Source: Gammaproteobacteria bacterium
GTDB taxonomy: Bacteria; Pseudomonadota; Gammaproteobacteria; Pseudomonadales; Halieaceae
Reading direction: 5' to 3'
Length of the DNA: 7,231 nt
NCBI GenBank assembly: GCA_029859085.1
Contig: JAOUDU010000131.1
Location: 1 to 7,231, forward strand
The position numbers and the translations under genes are program-made. Under the pieces are notes generated by a model, which saw only the letters and a list, made by a program, of their open reading frames with translations, was not told the origin of the DNA and made no database searches. Positions 5,965 through 7,231 of this stretch are shown piece by piece (the stretch's first letter is position 1; each line of letters starts with the position of its first letter).

Positions 5965-7231
5965 ATGACGATGAACAAGTATCAGCAGCAGGTCTATGAC
6001 AGCATCGCGAAGGCGGCATCCCTCGCGACGCCGGCTGACCGCATCCAGGTGGAGCAGACGCCGACCTACCTCAGGGAGCCCATGAAAATCGCCGACTTTG
6101 CCGCGGGCTTGCTCGGCGCTTTCGGCGCCAGCGTGGCGGAACTCGGCGAGGCCCGTGGCCTGCCGGCCCAGGAGGTCGCGGTGGACCGCCGGCTGGCGAC
6201 CCTTAGTCTCAACGACGCGATGTACCACTACATGAACGGGGTGATGATCCTCGGCGGTGAGATCATGGTCCCGGCTAACGGGTTCTATCAGTCGAAGGAC
6301 GGCCGCTGGATGTGCTTCAACGGCGCCTATCCCCACCTGCGCGACGGTATCCTCAAGTACTTCGACGCGCCACACGACCAGGAAGCGCTGATCAAGCGCG
6401 TCGCAGAGCATGACTCGGCAAAGATCGAGGCCGATTTCGAGGCGCTCGGCCTGTGCATGGCGCCGCTCCACACCCCCGAGGAGTGGCTGGCGCACCCCCA
6501 GGGGCAGGCCATGGCCCAGCAACCGGTGATTCTGAGCGAGCGCTTCGGAGATGCCCGCGAACGCGTCCTGCCCGAGGCGAAGCGTCGGCCGCTGGAAGGC
6601 GTGCGGGTGATCGACGTAACCCACGTGATCGCGGGTCCGTGGTCGACGCGGGTCCTGGCAGACAACGGTGCGGACGTCATTTCCGTGCGCAACCCCCTGT
6701 TTCCCTTCCTCTACCCCGCCATCTTCGAGGAAAGCTACGGCAAGAAGCAGATATTGCTGCACCTGGGCATGGAGAAATCCAGGGCCCGGTTTACCGAACT
6801 GCTCAAGGACGCGGACGTGCTGGTCTGGGGCTACGGCCCCGGCTCACTGGAGCGGCTTGGCTTCGACCGCGATACGCTGGTGGCATTGAACCCCAACCTG
6901 GTGGTAACCCGGGTGTCGGCCTATGGCCCCAGGGGTCCCTGGGCCAGGCGCAAGGGCTGGGAGCAGCTCTCCCAGACCTGTTCCGGCATGGTTGACCTCG
7001 CCTCTCGTGGCCGCGACCAGAATCACCTGGTTGCGGCGCTGCCCTGTGATTACGGGACCGGCTACCTGGCCGCGCTCGGCACCGCGTCGGCGCTGCGCCA
7101 GCGGCAGGAGCAGGGGGGCTTCTGGGAGGTGGAGGCCATGCTGACCCGGACGGCCATGGAGATTCTCTCGCTTCCCCACGAGGCGGAGGAAGCGGTACCC
7201 GTCTCCCAGGAAGCGGACAGCAAGTACCTGG
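5965..7231 (+). CDS. Class III CoA-transferase (CaiB/BaiF family), 3' end missing, half-swapped domain order
   Basis: Partial gene of 422 codons that runs off the window. The start ATG has AGGAG at 5953-5957, 7 nt upstream. Class III CoA-transferases move CoA between acids through an aspartyl-CoA thioester intermediate. Residues ~210-262 match the family N-terminal Rossmann signature (LEGVRVIDVTHVIAGPW, then ADNGADVISV). Further matches are DADVLVWGYGPGSLERLGFD, LVVTRVSAYGPRGPW, and CDYGTGYLAALGTASAL with D362 at the catalytic-Asp position. Unusually, a module resembling the C-terminal half of the same family comes first. It has IADFAAGLLGAFGASVAEL with D44 at an Asp-equivalent position, then GFYQSKDGRWMCFNGAYPHL (D112-W115), then LGLCMAPLHTPEEWLAHPQ (from residue 161). 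The family's usual VIKVE is VISVRNP here, and the Gly/Asp-rich loop after it is not recognisable. Normal members are about 400 residues with one copy of each half. It probably shares a transcript with the NTF2-like gene. Family firm; substrate unknown. Confidence 0.88.
   Translation, partial: MTMNKYQQQVYDSIAKAASLATPADRIQVEQTPTYLREPMKIADFAAGLLGAFGASVAELGEARGLPAQEVAVDRRLATLSLNDAMYHYMNGVMILGGEIMVPANGFYQSKDGRWMCFNGAYPHLRDGILKYFDAPHDQEALIKRVAEHDSAKIEADFEALGLCMAPLHTPEEWLAHPQGQAMAQQPVILSERFGDARERVLPEAKRRPLEGVRVIDVTHVIAGPWSTRVLADNGADVISVRNPLFPFLYPAIFEESYGKKQILLHLGMEKSRARFTELLKDADVLVWGYGPGSLERLGFDRDTLVALNPNLVVTRVSAYGPRGPWARRKGWEQLSQTCSGMVDLASRGRDQNHLVAALPCDYGTGYLAALGTASALRQRQEQGGFWEVEAMLTRTAMEILSLPHEAEEAVPVSQEADSKYL

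Noticed and set aside
5110..6762. 550-codon open frame on the minus strand
   Set aside because: It lies antisense to the NTF2-like and CoA-transferase genes, both of which show clear family motifs and ribosome binding sites. Its predicted protein has no recognisable domain and the His/Arg/Val-rich composition typical of antisense frames in GC-rich genes.

Overview
The window reads as bacterial chromosome from a GC-rich, Gram-negative proteobacterium. One gene encodes a signal-peptide-bearing outer-membrane beta-barrel, and both regulators are of proteobacterial type. The mix of genes (AraC with an arabinose-binding-type sensor domain, a giant MalT-like LuxR regulator, a Phenol_MetA_deg-type channel, an NTF2-fold protein and a class III CoA-transferase) resembles lipid, terpenoid, steroid or aromatic catabolism loci of marine gammaproteobacteria. 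That placement is inference from gene content, not a taxonomic result. All five supported genes are on the + strand.

Layout: 1-158 is upstream DNA without a supported gene. An AraC-family regulator lies at 159-1190. A 128-nt gap is followed by a 908-residue ATP-dependent LuxR-family (LAL/MalT-like) regulator at 1319-4045. A 144-nt gap with two interleaved dyads leads to an outer-membrane channel-like protein at 4190-5020. A 464-nt non-coding stretch (5021-5484) is rich in inverted repeats, including a 75-nt segment that can be drawn as a four-way-junction RNA. It precedes a small NTF2/SnoaL-like protein (5485-5889) and, 75 nt later, a class III CoA-transferase (5965 onward) that runs off the end of the window.

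How the genes may work together (inference): two one-component regulators, one sensing a small molecule and one an ATP-dependent integrator, lie upstream of an uptake channel and an NTF2-like/CoA-transferase pair. This would fit regulated import of a hydrophobic carbon source followed by its CoA activation. No substrate can be read from the sequence.

The most unusual points are two. The CoA-transferase domain order looks half-swapped: a C-terminal-half module comes before an N-terminal-half module, and each carries an Asp at the catalytic-type position. The leader in front of the NTF2-like gene could form a compact structured RNA. No RNA gene, insertion sequence, CRISPR array or convincing intrinsic terminator was found.
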